A stretch of DNA of 64,000 nucleotides, taken from the NCBI RefSeq assembly GCF_001751365.1, contig NZ_LJGT01000039.1, forward strand, positions 16,144-80,143, read 5' to 3'. The position numbers were made by a program, and so were the translations under genes. This DNA is from Streptomyces abyssalis (GTDB taxonomy: Bacteria > Actinomycetota > Actinomycetes > Streptomycetales > Streptomycetaceae). The notes beneath the pieces are model-generated. The model saw only the letters and a list, made by a program, of their open reading frames with translations. It did not search any database and was not told where the DNA came from. This document shows, piece after piece, positions 18,211 to 26,995 of this stretch. Within the stretch, counting starts at the first letter, position 1. Each line of letters opens with the position of its first letter.

Positions 18211-19704
18211 ATGCGCGCGGAAGCACACAAAAACGGCCGTAGTCCCCGCTGGGGGGTACGCCTCGCGACGGCCCTCTCCGTGCTGGTGCTCGGTGCGAGC
18301 GGCGTCGGCCATCTCATGGTCAACGGACTCAACGCGGACGTGGACCGGGTCGATCCCTTCCAGGGGCTGACCGACCGGCCACGGGACACCGGCGGCGTCA
18401 ACTTCCTCGTCGTAGGTACCGACCGGCGCGACAAGCTCTCCGAGGAGGAGCGGAAGAAGTACCGCCTGGGCGGCTCGGCCTGCGACTGCACGGACACCTT
18501 GATGCTCGTGCACCTCTCGGCCGACCACGACCGCGCGAGCGTCGTCAGCCTCCCCCGCGACTCGTACGCGAAGCTCCCCGCGCACTCGGACCCGGGCGAC
18601 GGGAGCGGCGGCGGCAAACGGCACCCTGCCGAGCCCGCGAAGCTCAACTCCGCCTACGCGCACGGGGGTGCGCCCCTTACCGTCCGCACCGTCGAGTCCA
18701 TGACCGGCATCCACATCGACCACTATCTGGAGGTCGACTTCACCAGCTTCATGCGCACCGTGGACGTGCTGGGCGGGGTGCCCGTCTGCACGGAGAAGGC
18801 GCTCCACGACAGCCACTCCGGCCTGAACCTCCCGGCGGGCACGACCAATCTCGACGGCGGACGCGCGCTGCAGTACGTACGGGCACGGCACCTGGGCGAC
18901 GGCTCCGACCTGGGCCGGATGGAGCGCCAGCAGCACTTCCTCGCCGCCGTGATCGAGAAGGCCACCGACAGCGGCGTACTGATGAACCCCGTGAAGCTGA
19001 AGAAGGTCGCCTCGACGGTCCTCGACTCCGTACGCGCGGACGACGGGCTCGGCAGCGCGGAGATGCTCGAACTCGGGCGCGCGCTGCGGCGCTTCGACTC
19101 CGACTCGTCGGAGTTCGTCTCCGTGCCCGTCGAGGACGCGGACTTCCGGGTCCCGAAGCTGGGCTCCACCGTGAAGTGGGACGAACGCAAGGCCCGCAAG
19201 CTCTTCGCCGCCCTGCGGGACGACAAGCCCCTGACGGAGAAGAAGCCCCAGGACACCGAGCGGGCCCAGGGCTCGAAGAAGGAGGGCGAGGACGCCGCAC
19301 CCGCCGTGGTCGTCGGCATCCCGCCCGGCGCCGTCCAGGTGCAGGTGGACAACGGCACACGGCGGAAGGGACTCGCGCGCGGCGTCGACAAGGAACTGCG
19401 GGCCACCGGCTTCGCCACGACGGGCTCGCCGGGGTCCGCGGACCGAAAGGACGCCTCCCGTACGACGATCTCCTACGACCCCCGCTGGGACCGCTCCGCG
19501 CGGACGCTGGCCAAGGCCCTGCCGGGCGCGAAGCTCGTGGCGGAGCCCGGCCGCGGACCCGTCATGAGGGTCACGGTGGGCGGCGAGCACCAGAGCGTAC
19601 GGAAGGTGCGCGTCAGTTCACCCTCGGACGAGGAGCCCTCGCCGAGCGGGGACGCACCCGACCACGGAGCCGTCAAGGGCGGCGAGCAGGCGTCCTGCGC
19701 CTGA
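18211..19704 (+). CDS. LytR-CpsA-Psr (LCP) family glycopolymer transferase 4
   Basis: 497 residues. It has a short cytoplasmic N-terminus, a membrane helix at about residues 17-36, then an LCP domain with GTDRRDKL, SLPRDSYAKLP and YVRARHLGDGSD. The residue after the first GTD is Arg rather than the Ser of the other four paralogs. A LytR_C domain lies near residues 375-465 (VQVQVDNGTRRKGLA). A CDC motif in the N-terminal part of the LCP domain is unusual and might be a disulfide or metal site. It is divergent from the glycosyltransferase gene; the start was chosen from the promoter spacing described just upstream. Confidence 0.9.
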   Translation: MRAEAHKNGRSPRWGVRLATALSVLVLGASGVGHLMVNGLNADVDRVDPFQGLTDRPRDTGGVNFLVVGTDRRDKLSEEERKKYRLGGSACDCTDTLMLVHLSADHDRASVVSLPRDSYAKLPAHSDPGDGSGGGKRHPAEPAKLNSAYAHGGAPLTVRTVESMTGIHIDHYLEVDFTSFMRTVDVLGGVPVCTEKALHDSHSGLNLPAGTTNLDGGRALQYVRARHLGDGSDLGRMERQQHFLAAVIEKATDSGVLMNPVKLKKVASTVLDSVRADDGLGSAEMLELGRALRRFDSDSSEFVSVPVEDADFRVPKLGSTVKWDERKARKLFAALRDDKPLTEKKPQDTERAQGSKKEGEDAAPAVVVGIPPGAVQVQVDNGTRRKGLARGVDKELRATGFATTGSPGSADRKDASRTTISYDPRWDRSARTLAKALPGAKLVAEPGRGPVMRVTVGGEHQSVRKVRVSSPSDEEPSPSGDAPDHGAVKGGEQASCA

Positions 19705-19746
19705 CGGACCGGGCCGCCCGGATCGCTCTCGAGCTCGTCCGTCGTG

Positions 19747-20307
19747 TCAGCCGGTGCTCTCCGGCATGGAACGCTCCCGCTGCTTGCGGGCCCGCAGCTC
19801 CTTGATGGCGCGGCGGCTCGCCAGCCGGTGCGTGCGGCGGATCTGCGCCTCCTGATGACGCCGCTCGTCCTGCTCCGTCTCCGGCAGGACCGGCGGTACG
19901 GTGCGCGGCCTGCCGTCGGAGTCGACGGCGGCGAAGACCAGATACGCGGAGCCGACGTGGGTGGCCGGAACCGCCTCGTTCCAGCGTTCGGCCAGGACCC
20001 GCACGCCGACCTCCATCGAGGAGCGGCCCGTCCAGTTCACCTGTGCCTTGACGTGCACGAGGTCGCCGACGCGCACTGGCTCCAGGAAGACCATCTCGTC
20101 CATGGAGGCAGTCACCGCCGGCCCGCCCGAGTGCCGTCCGGCGACCGCGCCGGCGGCGTCGTCCACGAGCTTCATGATCACGCCGCCGTGCACGGTGCCG
20201 AGGAGGTTGGTCTCGTTGCCCGACATGATGTGCGACAGCGTGGTCCGGGAGGCGGCCGTGGGCTTGCCGGGCAGGCCGTTCCCCGAGGCGGGAGCATGGT
20301 CGGTCAT
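19747..20307 (-). CDS. Acyl-CoA thioesterase, hotdog fold
   Basis: 186 residues from the ATG at 20307. The single hotdog domain contains NLLGTVHGGVIMKLVDDAA (near residues 33-51), the pattern of YciA/BACH-type acyl-CoA thioesterases in which the Asn/His-Gly-Gly segment starts the active-site helix, followed by LEPVRVGDLVHVKAQV. It should hydrolyse acyl-CoAs to free acid and CoA in the cytoplasm. The C-terminal 50 residues are basic and helical (RRTHRLASRRAIKELRARK) and outside the fold. It is convergent with LCP 4 and divergent from LCP 5. Confidence 0.88.
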   Translation of the reverse strand: MTDHAPASGNGLPGKPTAASRTTLSHIMSGNETNLLGTVHGGVIMKLVDDAAGAVAGRHSGGPAVTASMDEMVFLEPVRVGDLVHVKAQVNWTGRSSMEVGVRVLAERWNEAVPATHVGSAYLVFAAVDSDGRPRTVPPVLPETEQDERRHQEAQIRRTHRLASRRAIKELRARKQRERSMPESTG

Positions 20308-20442
20308 GAGCCCCACCCTAGAGCTTGCTCCGCCGTGACCAGCCGGTGGCCGTACAGGGGACGAACAGTGCCTTTGCATCAGAACGGCTACAGCATCTGT
20401 CCGATCTCGCCCCCGGGCTGTGTTCCGCCGGGCGGGTCAAGG

Positions 20443-20455
20443 CAGACTGCCCTCC
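20443..20455 (+). promoter_or_regulatory. -10 element of a probable leaderless promoter
   Basis: CAGACT is followed by 7 nt and then the ATG at 20456. No ribosome-binding site is visible, so translation probably starts at the 5' end of the message. Confidence 0.45.
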
Positions 20456-21670
20456 ATGAATGAGTGGCCCGGATGGAACGACTCACACGACAGGTACGGC
20501 AGCCCGCGAGCCCACAGAGGCGTGCCGCCGCAGTCGAGAGGCGGCTATGACGCGGGCTACGGCGGGCAGCCGGGCTATTACGACGACCCGGGTCCCGGCT
20601 ACGACTCCGGATACAACACCGGGCAGGTCTACGGCGGTAACCGCGGATACGACGACTACCCGTACGACGACTACGACGAGCCGCGCCGCCGGCGCAGGCC
20701 GCGCTTCAAGACCGTGGTCATATCCCTCGTCGTCATCCTGCTCGCGTGGTCGGTCGGCACGTACTTCTGGGCGGATTCGCAGCTGAAGCGCGAGGTCGAT
20801 CTGAGCATCGTCCAGGACAGGCCGGAGGCGGGCCAGGGCACCAATTACCTGATCGTGGGCTCCGACAGCCGCGAGGGCCTGTCCGCTCAGGAGAAGAAGG
20901 ACTACAAGACGGGCTCTGCCGAGGGCAAGCGGACCGACTCGATGATGCTCCTGCACGTCGGCAGCGAAGGCCCGACCCTGATCTCGCTGCCGCGTGACTC
21001 CTGGGTCGAGATCCCGCCCTTCAAGGGCTCCGAGTCCGGCAAGCAGTTCAACAACACCCAGCAGACCAAGCTCAACGCCGCCTACTCGCAGGACGGCGCC
21101 CCGCTTCTCGTCCGTACCGTCGAGCACAACACCGGGCTGAAGATCGACCACTACGCCGAGATCGGCTTCGCCGGCTTCGCGCAGATCGTCGACGCGGTCG
21201 GCGGCGTGGAGATGAACATCCCGCAGGACATCAAGGACAAGAACTCCGGCGCGGACTTCAAGAAGGGCAAGCAGGTACTGGACGGCAAGCAGTCCCTCGC
21301 CTTCGTCCGCAACCGTCACGCGGGGACCGGCGACAGCGACCTCGGCCGCACGAAGAACCAGCAGAAGTTCCTGGCGGCGCTGGCGAACCAGACCGCGACG
21401 CCGTCGACGGTCCTCAACCCGTTCCGGCTGTACCCGACCATGGGCGCGGGCCTGGACACGCTGATCGTCGACACGGACATGAGCCTGTGGAACCTGGGCT
21501 CGATGTTCTTCGCGATGAAGGACGTCAACAGCGGTCAGGGCAAGCGGATGAACATGCCGATCTCCGGGCCCGCACCGGCCGGTTCGCTGCAATGGGACAA
21601 GGCGAAGGTGCAGCAGCTCGTCCAGCAGCTGAAGAACGACGAGAAGGTCACCGTCACCTCGGACCGGTGA
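20456..21670 (+). CDS. LytR-CpsA-Psr (LCP) family glycopolymer transferase 5
   Basis: 404 residues. The first 80 residues are a Tyr/Gly/Asp-rich cytoplasmic tail with repeated GYD-like units, followed by basic residues and a membrane helix near 92-110. The LCP domain has GSDSREGL, SLPRDSWVEIPPF and FVRNRHAGTGDSD. There is no LytR_C domain; the protein ends soon after the LCP fold. The Tyr-rich tail differs from the Arg/Pro-rich tails of LCP 1-3 and may respond to different cytoplasmic partners or phosphorylation (inference). It is the last LCP gene of the cluster. Confidence 0.92.
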   Translation: MNEWPGWNDSHDRYGSPRAHRGVPPQSRGGYDAGYGGQPGYYDDPGPGYDSGYNTGQVYGGNRGYDDYPYDDYDEPRRRRRPRFKTVVISLVVILLAWSVGTYFWADSQLKREVDLSIVQDRPEAGQGTNYLIVGSDSREGLSAQEKKDYKTGSAEGKRTDSMMLLHVGSEGPTLISLPRDSWVEIPPFKGSESGKQFNNTQQTKLNAAYSQDGAPLLVRTVEHNTGLKIDHYAEIGFAGFAQIVDAVGGVEMNIPQDIKDKNSGADFKKGKQVLDGKQSLAFVRNRHAGTGDSDLGRTKNQQKFLAALANQTATPSTVLNPFRLYPTMGAGLDTLIVDTDMSLWNLGSMFFAMKDVNSGQGKRMNMPISGPAPAGSLQWDKAKVQQLVQQLKNDEKVTVTSDR

Positions 21671-21719
21671 CCGTCCGTCCGGCGCGTTTCCTCCGGGGCT
21701 CCTCAGGCATACGCGCTCG

Positions 21720-22097
21720 TCAGTCGCAGGCGCACAGACAGAACGGGTGCCCGGCAGGGTCCAGATAGACGCGGAAGCCGCGCTTGCCTCCGTCATCGCC
21801 CTGGATCAGCCGGGCACCCAGTTCGATCACCTCTTTCTCCGCCTCGTCGAGGCGTTCCCTCGGCACATCCAGATCCAGATGCAGCTGCTGGGCGTGCTCC
21901 ACGCTGGGCCACTGCGGCGGGATGAATCCGGGCGACTCCTGGAAGGAGAGCCGCCCGCCGCCGGGACCCTCGATGTCCACCCAGTCCTTCGTGCCGTCCG
22001 GGTCGACGGTCCAGCCGAGGACCTCTGCGTAGAACTCCGCGAGACGGCGGGGGTCGGGACAGTCCAGAACCACGGTCTGGAACTCGGCGATCGCCAT
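21720..22097 (-). CDS. Glyoxalase/bleomycin-resistance (VOC) superfamily protein
   Basis: 125 residues, one VOC domain made of two beta-alpha-beta-beta-beta modules (AIAEFQTVVLDCPDPRRLA at the start, YLDPAGHPFCLC at the end). Possible metal or ligand residues are the histidine in QLHLDLDV and the glutamate after FQ. The end FCLCACD is cysteine-rich. The substrate is unknown; members include dioxygenases, isomerases and drug-binding proteins. It is divergently transcribed from a CGNR regulator with only 76 bp between, which suggests that the regulator controls it. Confidence 0.85.
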   Translation of the reverse strand: MAIAEFQTVVLDCPDPRRLAEFYAEVLGWTVDPDGTKDWVDIEGPGGGRLSFQESPGFIPPQWPSVEHAQQLHLDLDVPRERLDEAEKEVIELGARLIQGDDGGKRGFRVYLDPAGHPFCLCACD

Positions 22098-22165
22098 GGT
22101 TACCCCTTGAGGTAGTTAACCGGTAACGGACTTGGTTACCACATGATGGCCCTTCGTCGGTAACC
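22098..22165. promoter_or_regulatory. Cluster of GGTTACC-type operator half-sites
   Basis: Between the divergent VOC and CGNR genes, GGTTACC occurs at 22098-22104 and 22134-22140 and its inverse GGTAACC at 22159-22165. Between the first two lies the near-palindrome GTTAACCGGTAAC at 22115-22127. This density in 68 bp is best explained as the binding region of the adjacent CGNR regulator. Confidence 0.6.
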
Positions 22166-22173
22166 TGGCAAGG

Positions 22174-22725
22174 GTGACGGACCGACCGCCCCCGGAAGCA
22201 CTCGTCCTGGTGCAGGAGCTGACGAACACGCTCGACGTCGAGACGGGCGAGGACTCCCTCGCCGCGCCGGGCGGCATGGAGGAGTTCGCGCGGCGGCACG
22301 GGATCGAAGGGCTGGGCGGCGGCGCCTCCGCCGCGCGTCAACTCGCCGTGCTGCGTGAGCTGCGGGAGGCCCTGCGCGCCGCATGCCTCGCGCACACCGG
22401 TACGGACATGCCGTCCGGGGCGTCCGAGGCGCTCGGCCGCCGGCTCGCGGAGGCACCTCTCGTCGTGGCCGTCGACGGTGCGGGCCGCGCCACGCTGCGC
22501 CCCGCGGAAGGGCTCACCGGTCCCGCCCTGCTGACCGCCCGCGTCGCCGCCGGCATCGCCACGGCGGAGGCGGACGGTACATGGCAGCGCCTCAAGGCCT
22601 GCCCGGCGCACGACTGCCTCTGGGTCTTCTACGACCGCAGCCCGGCGGGACGGGGCCGCTGGTGCTCGATGGCGGTGTGCGGGAGCCGCGCGAAGATGCG
22701 CACCTACCGCGCGAAGCGGCGGTAG
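22174..22725 (+). CDS. CGNR zinc-finger transcriptional regulator (ABATE domain)
   Basis: 183 residues starting at GTG. The N-terminal part (about 1-125) is an all-helical ABATE ligand-binding-type domain (LVQELTNTLD near residue 13). The C-terminal ~45 residues form the zinc-binding CGNR region: CPAHDC, then RWCSMAVCGSRAKMRTYRAK, where CGNR is replaced by CGSR. These proteins are DNA-binding regulators of neighbouring genes, often self-regulated. The repeated GGTTACC sites directly upstream fit that. Confidence 0.87.
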   Translation: MTDRPPPEALVLVQELTNTLDVETGEDSLAAPGGMEEFARRHGIEGLGGGASAARQLAVLRELREALRAACLAHTGTDMPSGASEALGRRLAEAPLVVAVDGAGRATLRPAEGLTGPALLTARVAAGIATAEADGTWQRLKACPAHDCLWVFYDRSPAGRGRWCSMAVCGSRAKMRTYRAKRR

Positions 22726-23041
22726 CGGCCGCTGACGCCCGCCCCTGGCCCGCGCCCTGCGCACCTTCGCGACGCATCCTCGGACGGCCCCGTGCCCACC
22801 GCCCGGTACGGGCGCAGTGACACACCCGTGCGACGTGGCCGGAGACCGGCAGCCACCGCCGCTCGCGGCCCCGGGGTGCCGGTCTCGCCCGCCCTGGAAA
22901 CGCGACGCCGGACCACACCCCGCCTCGACCGCTCCTGCGAGGCGGCGGCGCCGCGCCATGGCGCGGCGGGTCCGTACGCAAGGCACGGACGGCCCGCGGC
23001 GCCGACTCAGGCGCAGGACCGCGGCCGCGCCGCCACGCGCG
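22726..23041. other. Spacer between CGNR gene and UDP-glucose dehydrogenase
   Basis: 316 bp between convergent genes. All frames here are short or Arg/Pro/Ala-rich and look non-coding. No convincing hairpin terminator was found. I see nothing else in it. Confidence 0.4.
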
Positions 23042-24394
23042 CTACGCCGTGGGGCGGCCCAGCGCGCGGAACTTCCAGTTCGCCTTGCGCCACAGCACCG
23101 GATCGAGGGTGTTGCGGCCGTCCAGTACGTGCCGTACGGCCACGACCTCGCCCAGCGCGGCCGGGTCCAGCTCCTGGAACTCCCGCCACTCCGTCAGGTG
23201 GAGGACGGCGTCCGCACCGCGCACCGCGTCCAGCGCGCTCGGCGCGTAGCGCAGGGTCGGGAAGAGCGCCCGGGCGTTCTCCATGCCCTTGGGGTCGTAG
23301 ACCGTCACCTGTGCGCCCTGCAGATGCAGCTGGCCGGCGACGTTCAGCGCGGGCGAGTCCCGTACGTCGTCGGAGTCCGGCTTGAAGGTGGCGCCCAGGA
23401 CGCCGATGCGCGTGCCCAGCAGGGTGCCGCCCACCGCGTCACGGGCCAGCTCGACCATCTGGGCGCGGCGCCGCATGTTGATGGAGTCGACCTCGCGCAG
23501 GAACGTCAGGGCCTGGGACGCGCCGAGTTCTCCGGCGCGGGCCATGAAGGCGCGGATGTCCTTGGGCAGGCAGCCGCCGCCGAAACCGATGCCGGCGCGG
23601 AGGAACTTCTTGCCGATGCGGTCGTCGTGCCCTATGGCTTCGGCAAGCTTCACCACGTCGCCGTCGGCGGCCTCGCACACCTCGGCCATGGCGTTGATGA
23701 AGGAGATCTTCGTCGCGAGGAAGGAGTTGGCGGACGTCTTGACCAGTTCGGCCGTCGGGAAGTCGGTGACGACGAAGGGCGAACCCTCCGCGAGCGGCGT
23801 CGCGTACACCTCGCGCAGCTGCTGCTCGGCGCGCTCGCTGCGTACGCCGACGACGATGCGGTCGGGGTGCAGGGTGTCCTGCACGGCGAAGCCCTCCCGC
23901 AGGAACTCCGGGTTCCAGGCCAGCTCAGCGTCCTCACCGACGGGTGCCAGCTCCGTCAGCCGCTCCGCGAGCCGGGCCGCGCTGCCGACCGGCACCGTCG
24001 ACTTGCCGACGACGAGAGCGGGCCGCGTCAGACGGGGCGCGAGCGACTCCAGCGCGCTGTCGACATAGCTCATGTCGCACGCGTACTCACCGTGCTTCTG
24101 CGGGGTGTTGACGCAGACGAAGTGGATGTCGCCGAACTCCGCCACCTCCTCGTACGAGGTGGTGAAGCGGAGCCGTCCGCTCGAATCCGGATGCCCGGCG
24201 ACGTGCTTGCGCAGCAGTTCCTCGAGACCCGGCTCGTACATCGGGGTCTCGCCGCGCTCCAGCATCGCGACCTTCTCCGGCGAGATGTCCAGGCCCAGCA
24301 CCTCGAAACCGAGTTCGGCCATGGCGGCGGCGTGCGTGGCGCCGAGGTAGCCGGTGCCGATCACTGTGATCTTGAGCGGTGCCCTGTTGGCCAT
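23042..24394 (-). CDS. UDP-glucose/GDP-mannose 6-dehydrogenase
   Basis: 450 residues from the ATG at 24394, which follows a CAGGAG ribosome site. The N-terminal Rossmann motif ITVIGTGYLG binds NAD+. The central helix segment and GFGGGCLPKD (about residue 265) carry the catalytic cysteine. The C-terminal domain begins near GVLGATFKPDSDDVRDSP. The enzyme oxidises UDP-glucose to UDP-glucuronate with two NAD+, feeding envelope polysaccharide synthesis, which fits the LCP and glycosyltransferase genes nearby. GDP-mannose as substrate is a less likely alternative. It is divergent from the acyl-CoA dehydrogenase gene. Confidence 0.9.
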   Translation of the reverse strand: MANRAPLKITVIGTGYLGATHAAAMAELGFEVLGLDISPEKVAMLERGETPMYEPGLEELLRKHVAGHPDSSGRLRFTTSYEEVAEFGDIHFVCVNTPQKHGEYACDMSYVDSALESLAPRLTRPALVVGKSTVPVGSAARLAERLTELAPVGEDAELAWNPEFLREGFAVQDTLHPDRIVVGVRSERAEQQLREVYATPLAEGSPFVVTDFPTAELVKTSANSFLATKISFINAMAEVCEAADGDVVKLAEAIGHDDRIGKKFLRAGIGFGGGCLPKDIRAFMARAGELGASQALTFLREVDSINMRRRAQMVELARDAVGGTLLGTRIGVLGATFKPDSDDVRDSPALNVAGQLHLQGAQVTVYDPKGMENARALFPTLRYAPSALDAVRGADAVLHLTEWREFQELDPAALGEVVAVRHVLDGRNTLDPVLWRKANWKFRALGRPTA

Positions 24395-24526
24395 GATTGG
24401 GTTGCTCCTGTAGGACGACGCGGACGGCGCTCGGGGCGCTCCGGAAACGCTGCCCGCGCAGCATATCGGGGGCCGCCTGTCGCGAAACTCACGTATCACG
24501 GACGGCCCGGCGGGCCCTAGAATTCG

Positions 24527-24545
24527 GGTTACTTAACGGTAATTA
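24527..24545. promoter_or_regulatory. Possible operator with TTAC/GTAA arms
   Basis: GGTTAC directly followed by TTAACGGTAATTA lies between the divergent dehydrogenase genes. It resembles the TTAACCGGTAAC element upstream of the CGNR gene at 22115. It may be a regulator site or contain promoter hexamers. Confidence 0.3.
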
Positions 24546-24597
24546 GCAGATGCCCGCGCGGTGCCGGCACAGCACAGCTGATGAGGAGTGAGACACC

Positions 24598-25785
24598 TTG
24601 GCGTCATCGGGAAAAAGCGCAGCCGCTGACTTCGGCCTCTACCGGCCGTCCGAAGAGCACGACATGCTCAGGGACTCGGTGCGCGCCCTCTCCGAGGCGA
24701 AGATCGCGCCCTTCGCCACCGAGGTGGACGAGGAGGCCCGCTTCCCGCAGGAGGCCCGGGACGCGCTGGAGTCCAACGACCTGCACGCCGTGCACGTGCC
24801 CGAGGCGTACGGCGGCGCGGGCGCCGACGCGCTGGCGACGGTCATCGTCATCGAGGAGGTCGCCCGTGTGTGCGCGTCCTCCTCGCTGATCCCGGCGGTC
24901 AACAAGCTCGGGTCGCTGCCCGTGATCCTCTCCGGCTCCGAGGAGCTGAAGAAGCGGTATCTCTCGCCGCTCGCCGCCGGGGAGGCGATGTTCTCGTACT
25001 GCCTGAGCGAGCCGGACGCCGGTTCGGACGCGGGCGGCATGAAGACCAAGGCCGTACGGGACGGCGACCACTACGTCCTGAACGGCGTGAAGCGCTGGAT
25101 CACCAACGCCGGCGTCTCCGACTACTACACGGTCATGGCCGTCACCGACCCGGACAAGCGCACCAAGGGCATCTCCGCGTTCGTCGTCGAGAAGGACGAC
25201 GAGGGGGTCTCCTTCGGCGCCCCGGAGAAGAAGCTCGGCATCAAGGGCTCCCCGACCCGCGAGGTCTACCTCGACAACGTGCGCATCCCCGCCGACCGCA
25301 TGCTCGGCGAGGAGGGCACGGGCTTCGCCACCGCCATGCTGACCCTGGACCACACCCGCATCACCATCGCGGCCCAGGCCCTCGGCATCGCGCAGGGCGC
25401 CCTCGACTACGCCAAGGGCTACGTCGCGGAGCGCAAGCAGTTCGGCAAGCCGGTCGGGGACTTCCAGGGCGTGCAGTTCATGCTCGCCGACATGGCGATG
25501 AAGCTGGAGGCGGCCCGTCAGCTCACGTACGCGGCGGCCGCGAAGTCCGAGCGCATCGCCCTCGGCGGCGAGGGCGAGGACCTGACCTTCTTCGGCGCGG
25601 CGGCCAAGTGCTACGCCTCGGACGCGGCCATGGAGATCACCACGGACGCGGTCCAGCTGCTGGGCGGCTACGGCTACACGCGCGACTACCCCGTCGAGCG
25701 GATGATGCGCGACGCCAAGATCACGCAGATCTACGAAGGCACCAACCAGGTCCAGCGGATCGTGATGGCCCGCAACCTGCCGTAG
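24598..25785 (+). CDS. Acyl-CoA dehydrogenase
   Basis: 395 residues from a TTG at 24598, with GAGGAG 9 nt upstream. The three-domain acyl-CoA dehydrogenase fold is complete. The FAD/substrate signature YCLSEPDAGSDAGG is near residue 138. KRWITNAG is near 162-169. The catalytic glutamate lies in IYEGTNQVQR near residue 380. It oxidises saturated acyl-CoA to the trans-2-enoyl form, passing electrons to ETF. The conserved neighbourhood (fadE25-type next to purE-purK in mycobacteria, as I remember it) points to a short- or branched-chain acyl-CoA dehydrogenase, but chain length cannot be read from the sequence. Confidence 0.93.
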   Translation: MASSGKSAAADFGLYRPSEEHDMLRDSVRALSEAKIAPFATEVDEEARFPQEARDALESNDLHAVHVPEAYGGAGADALATVIVIEEVARVCASSSLIPAVNKLGSLPVILSGSEELKKRYLSPLAAGEAMFSYCLSEPDAGSDAGGMKTKAVRDGDHYVLNGVKRWITNAGVSDYYTVMAVTDPDKRTKGISAFVVEKDDEGVSFGAPEKKLGIKGSPTREVYLDNVRIPADRMLGEEGTGFATAMLTLDHTRITIAAQALGIAQGALDYAKGYVAERKQFGKPVGDFQGVQFMLADMAMKLEAARQLTYAAAAKSERIALGGEGEDLTFFGAAAKCYASDAAMEITTDAVQLLGGYGYTRDYPVERMMRDAKITQIYEGTNQVQRIVMARNLP

Positions 25786-25858
25786 GCGGGTCGGGCTGTC
25801 ACGTCCAGGACGGCACCCCAGCGGCGCGTACCACGCACAGCAGGGCACACAGCAGGAC

Positions 25859-25885
25859 GAGGGCGCTCCCCCGCGGGGCGCCCTC
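25859..25885. terminator. Bidirectional hairpin between convergent genes
   Basis: An 8-bp stem, GAGGGCGC paired with GCGCCCTC, with an 11-nt loop. It lies 73 bp past the acyl-CoA dehydrogenase stop and touches the stop codon of the convergent esterase gene. Confidence 0.65.
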
Positions 25886-26927
25886 AGCCGTGCGTACCGC
25901 CGGCGCCGGAGGCACCGCCGCCGCGTCCGGCGTCGCCGGACACCGGTGTGCGCGCCGCGATCCAGCTCATCACCATCTTCTCCACACCGGACCTGGTCAG
26001 CAGCCCGCCGCCGTGCTCCGCGCCCGGCACCGTCGCGACGGTGATGTCGCCCGGTGCCATGCCGCGCCGCAGCTCGGCCGCACGGAGCGCCTCCGAATGG
26101 GCGACGGGTACGAAGTCGTGCCGGGAGTGGATCAGCAGCATGGGCGGATCGTCGGCTCCCGAGGCGTGCTCCGTCGCCGACATGTCCTGCCACACGCGCC
26201 GGCACAGCGCGGCCTTCCGCTCCGTCCCGCGGCCCTCGTGCGTCCCGCCCCGCTGCTGTCCGCGCTCCTGCTGTCCGTGCGGCGGGTCGGGCTCACAGCC
26301 CGCCAGCCGCGCGGCGTTGGCGCGCAGCACCGCCATGCCCGCGCTGTCGCCGTCGGGTGCGTTCGCCGTACTCCAGGAGCGGTAGGGGTCCACGACCGGT
26401 GAGAGCGCGACGACTCCTGCGAGGTGCCGGCGCCCCGCCCCGTACGCACCGGCGCTCGTGGCGAGCTGCCCGCCCGCCGAGGAGCCGAGGAGGACGATCC
26501 GGTGCGGGTCCACGCCGAACTGCCGTGCGTGCCGGCCGATCCAGCGCACCGCGCGCAGCACGTCCACGCGCTGGGCGGGCCAGGCGGCGTCGGTGTTGCG
26601 GCGGTAGCCGAGGTTGAAGACGGCAGGCCCGGCGCCGGCGATCCGCCGTGCCCACATGTTCCAGCCGGCCGACCGGTCCTGGTACCAGAAGCCCCCGTGC
26701 ACGATGACGACGCCCGTACGGAGCGGGCCGGGTCGTGCCGGGTTCCCGTCGCTGTAGGCGACCAGCTTCTGCCGCGGCAGCGGGCCGTAGGAGTACGTGC
26801 GACGCTCCGGTTCGGGCCGGGACTGCCCGGACGGCTCGCGCTCCTGGCCGCCGCGCACCACGGGCGACGTGCAGAGAATCAGCGCCAGACACGTCACGAG
26901 GAGGACGGGGAGTCTGTGCACGTTCAC
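25884..26927 (-). CDS. Secreted alpha/beta-hydrolase (esterase/lipase)
   Basis: 347 residues from the GTG at 26927 (GAGGGG 11 nt upstream); a GTG at 26963 is an alternative. An N-terminal signal-type helix (VLLVTCLALILCTSPVV) suggests export or membrane anchoring. The hydrolase has the HGGFW oxyanion-hole motif, a GSSAGG nucleophile elbow and a C-terminal histidine in GAEHGGG. The HGG-plus-GxSAGG pattern is that of the hormone-sensitive-lipase/carboxylesterase group. An insert of about 45 residues rich in Gln/Gly/Arg, with CRRVW, splits the domain before the acidic residue and is unusual. The substrate is unknown. Confidence 0.85.
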   Translation of the reverse strand: MNVHRLPVLLVTCLALILCTSPVVRGGQEREPSGQSRPEPERRTYSYGPLPRQKLVAYSDGNPARPGPLRTGVVIVHGGFWYQDRSAGWNMWARRIAGAGPAVFNLGYRRNTDAAWPAQRVDVLRAVRWIGRHARQFGVDPHRIVLLGSSAGGQLATSAGAYGAGRRHLAGVVALSPVVDPYRSWSTANAPDGDSAGMAVLRANAARLAGCEPDPPHGQQERGQQRGGTHEGRGTERKAALCRRVWQDMSATEHASGADDPPMLLIHSRHDFVPVAHSEALRAAELRRGMAPGDITVATVPGAEHGGGLLTRSGVEKMVMSWIAARTPVSGDAGRGGGASGAGGTHG

Positions 26928-26995
26928 CAGCGTCAGGGCCCCTCGTCCGAGCCGCAACAGCACTCTCCGTGACCGGCAGCCGCGGGCCGGACGTG

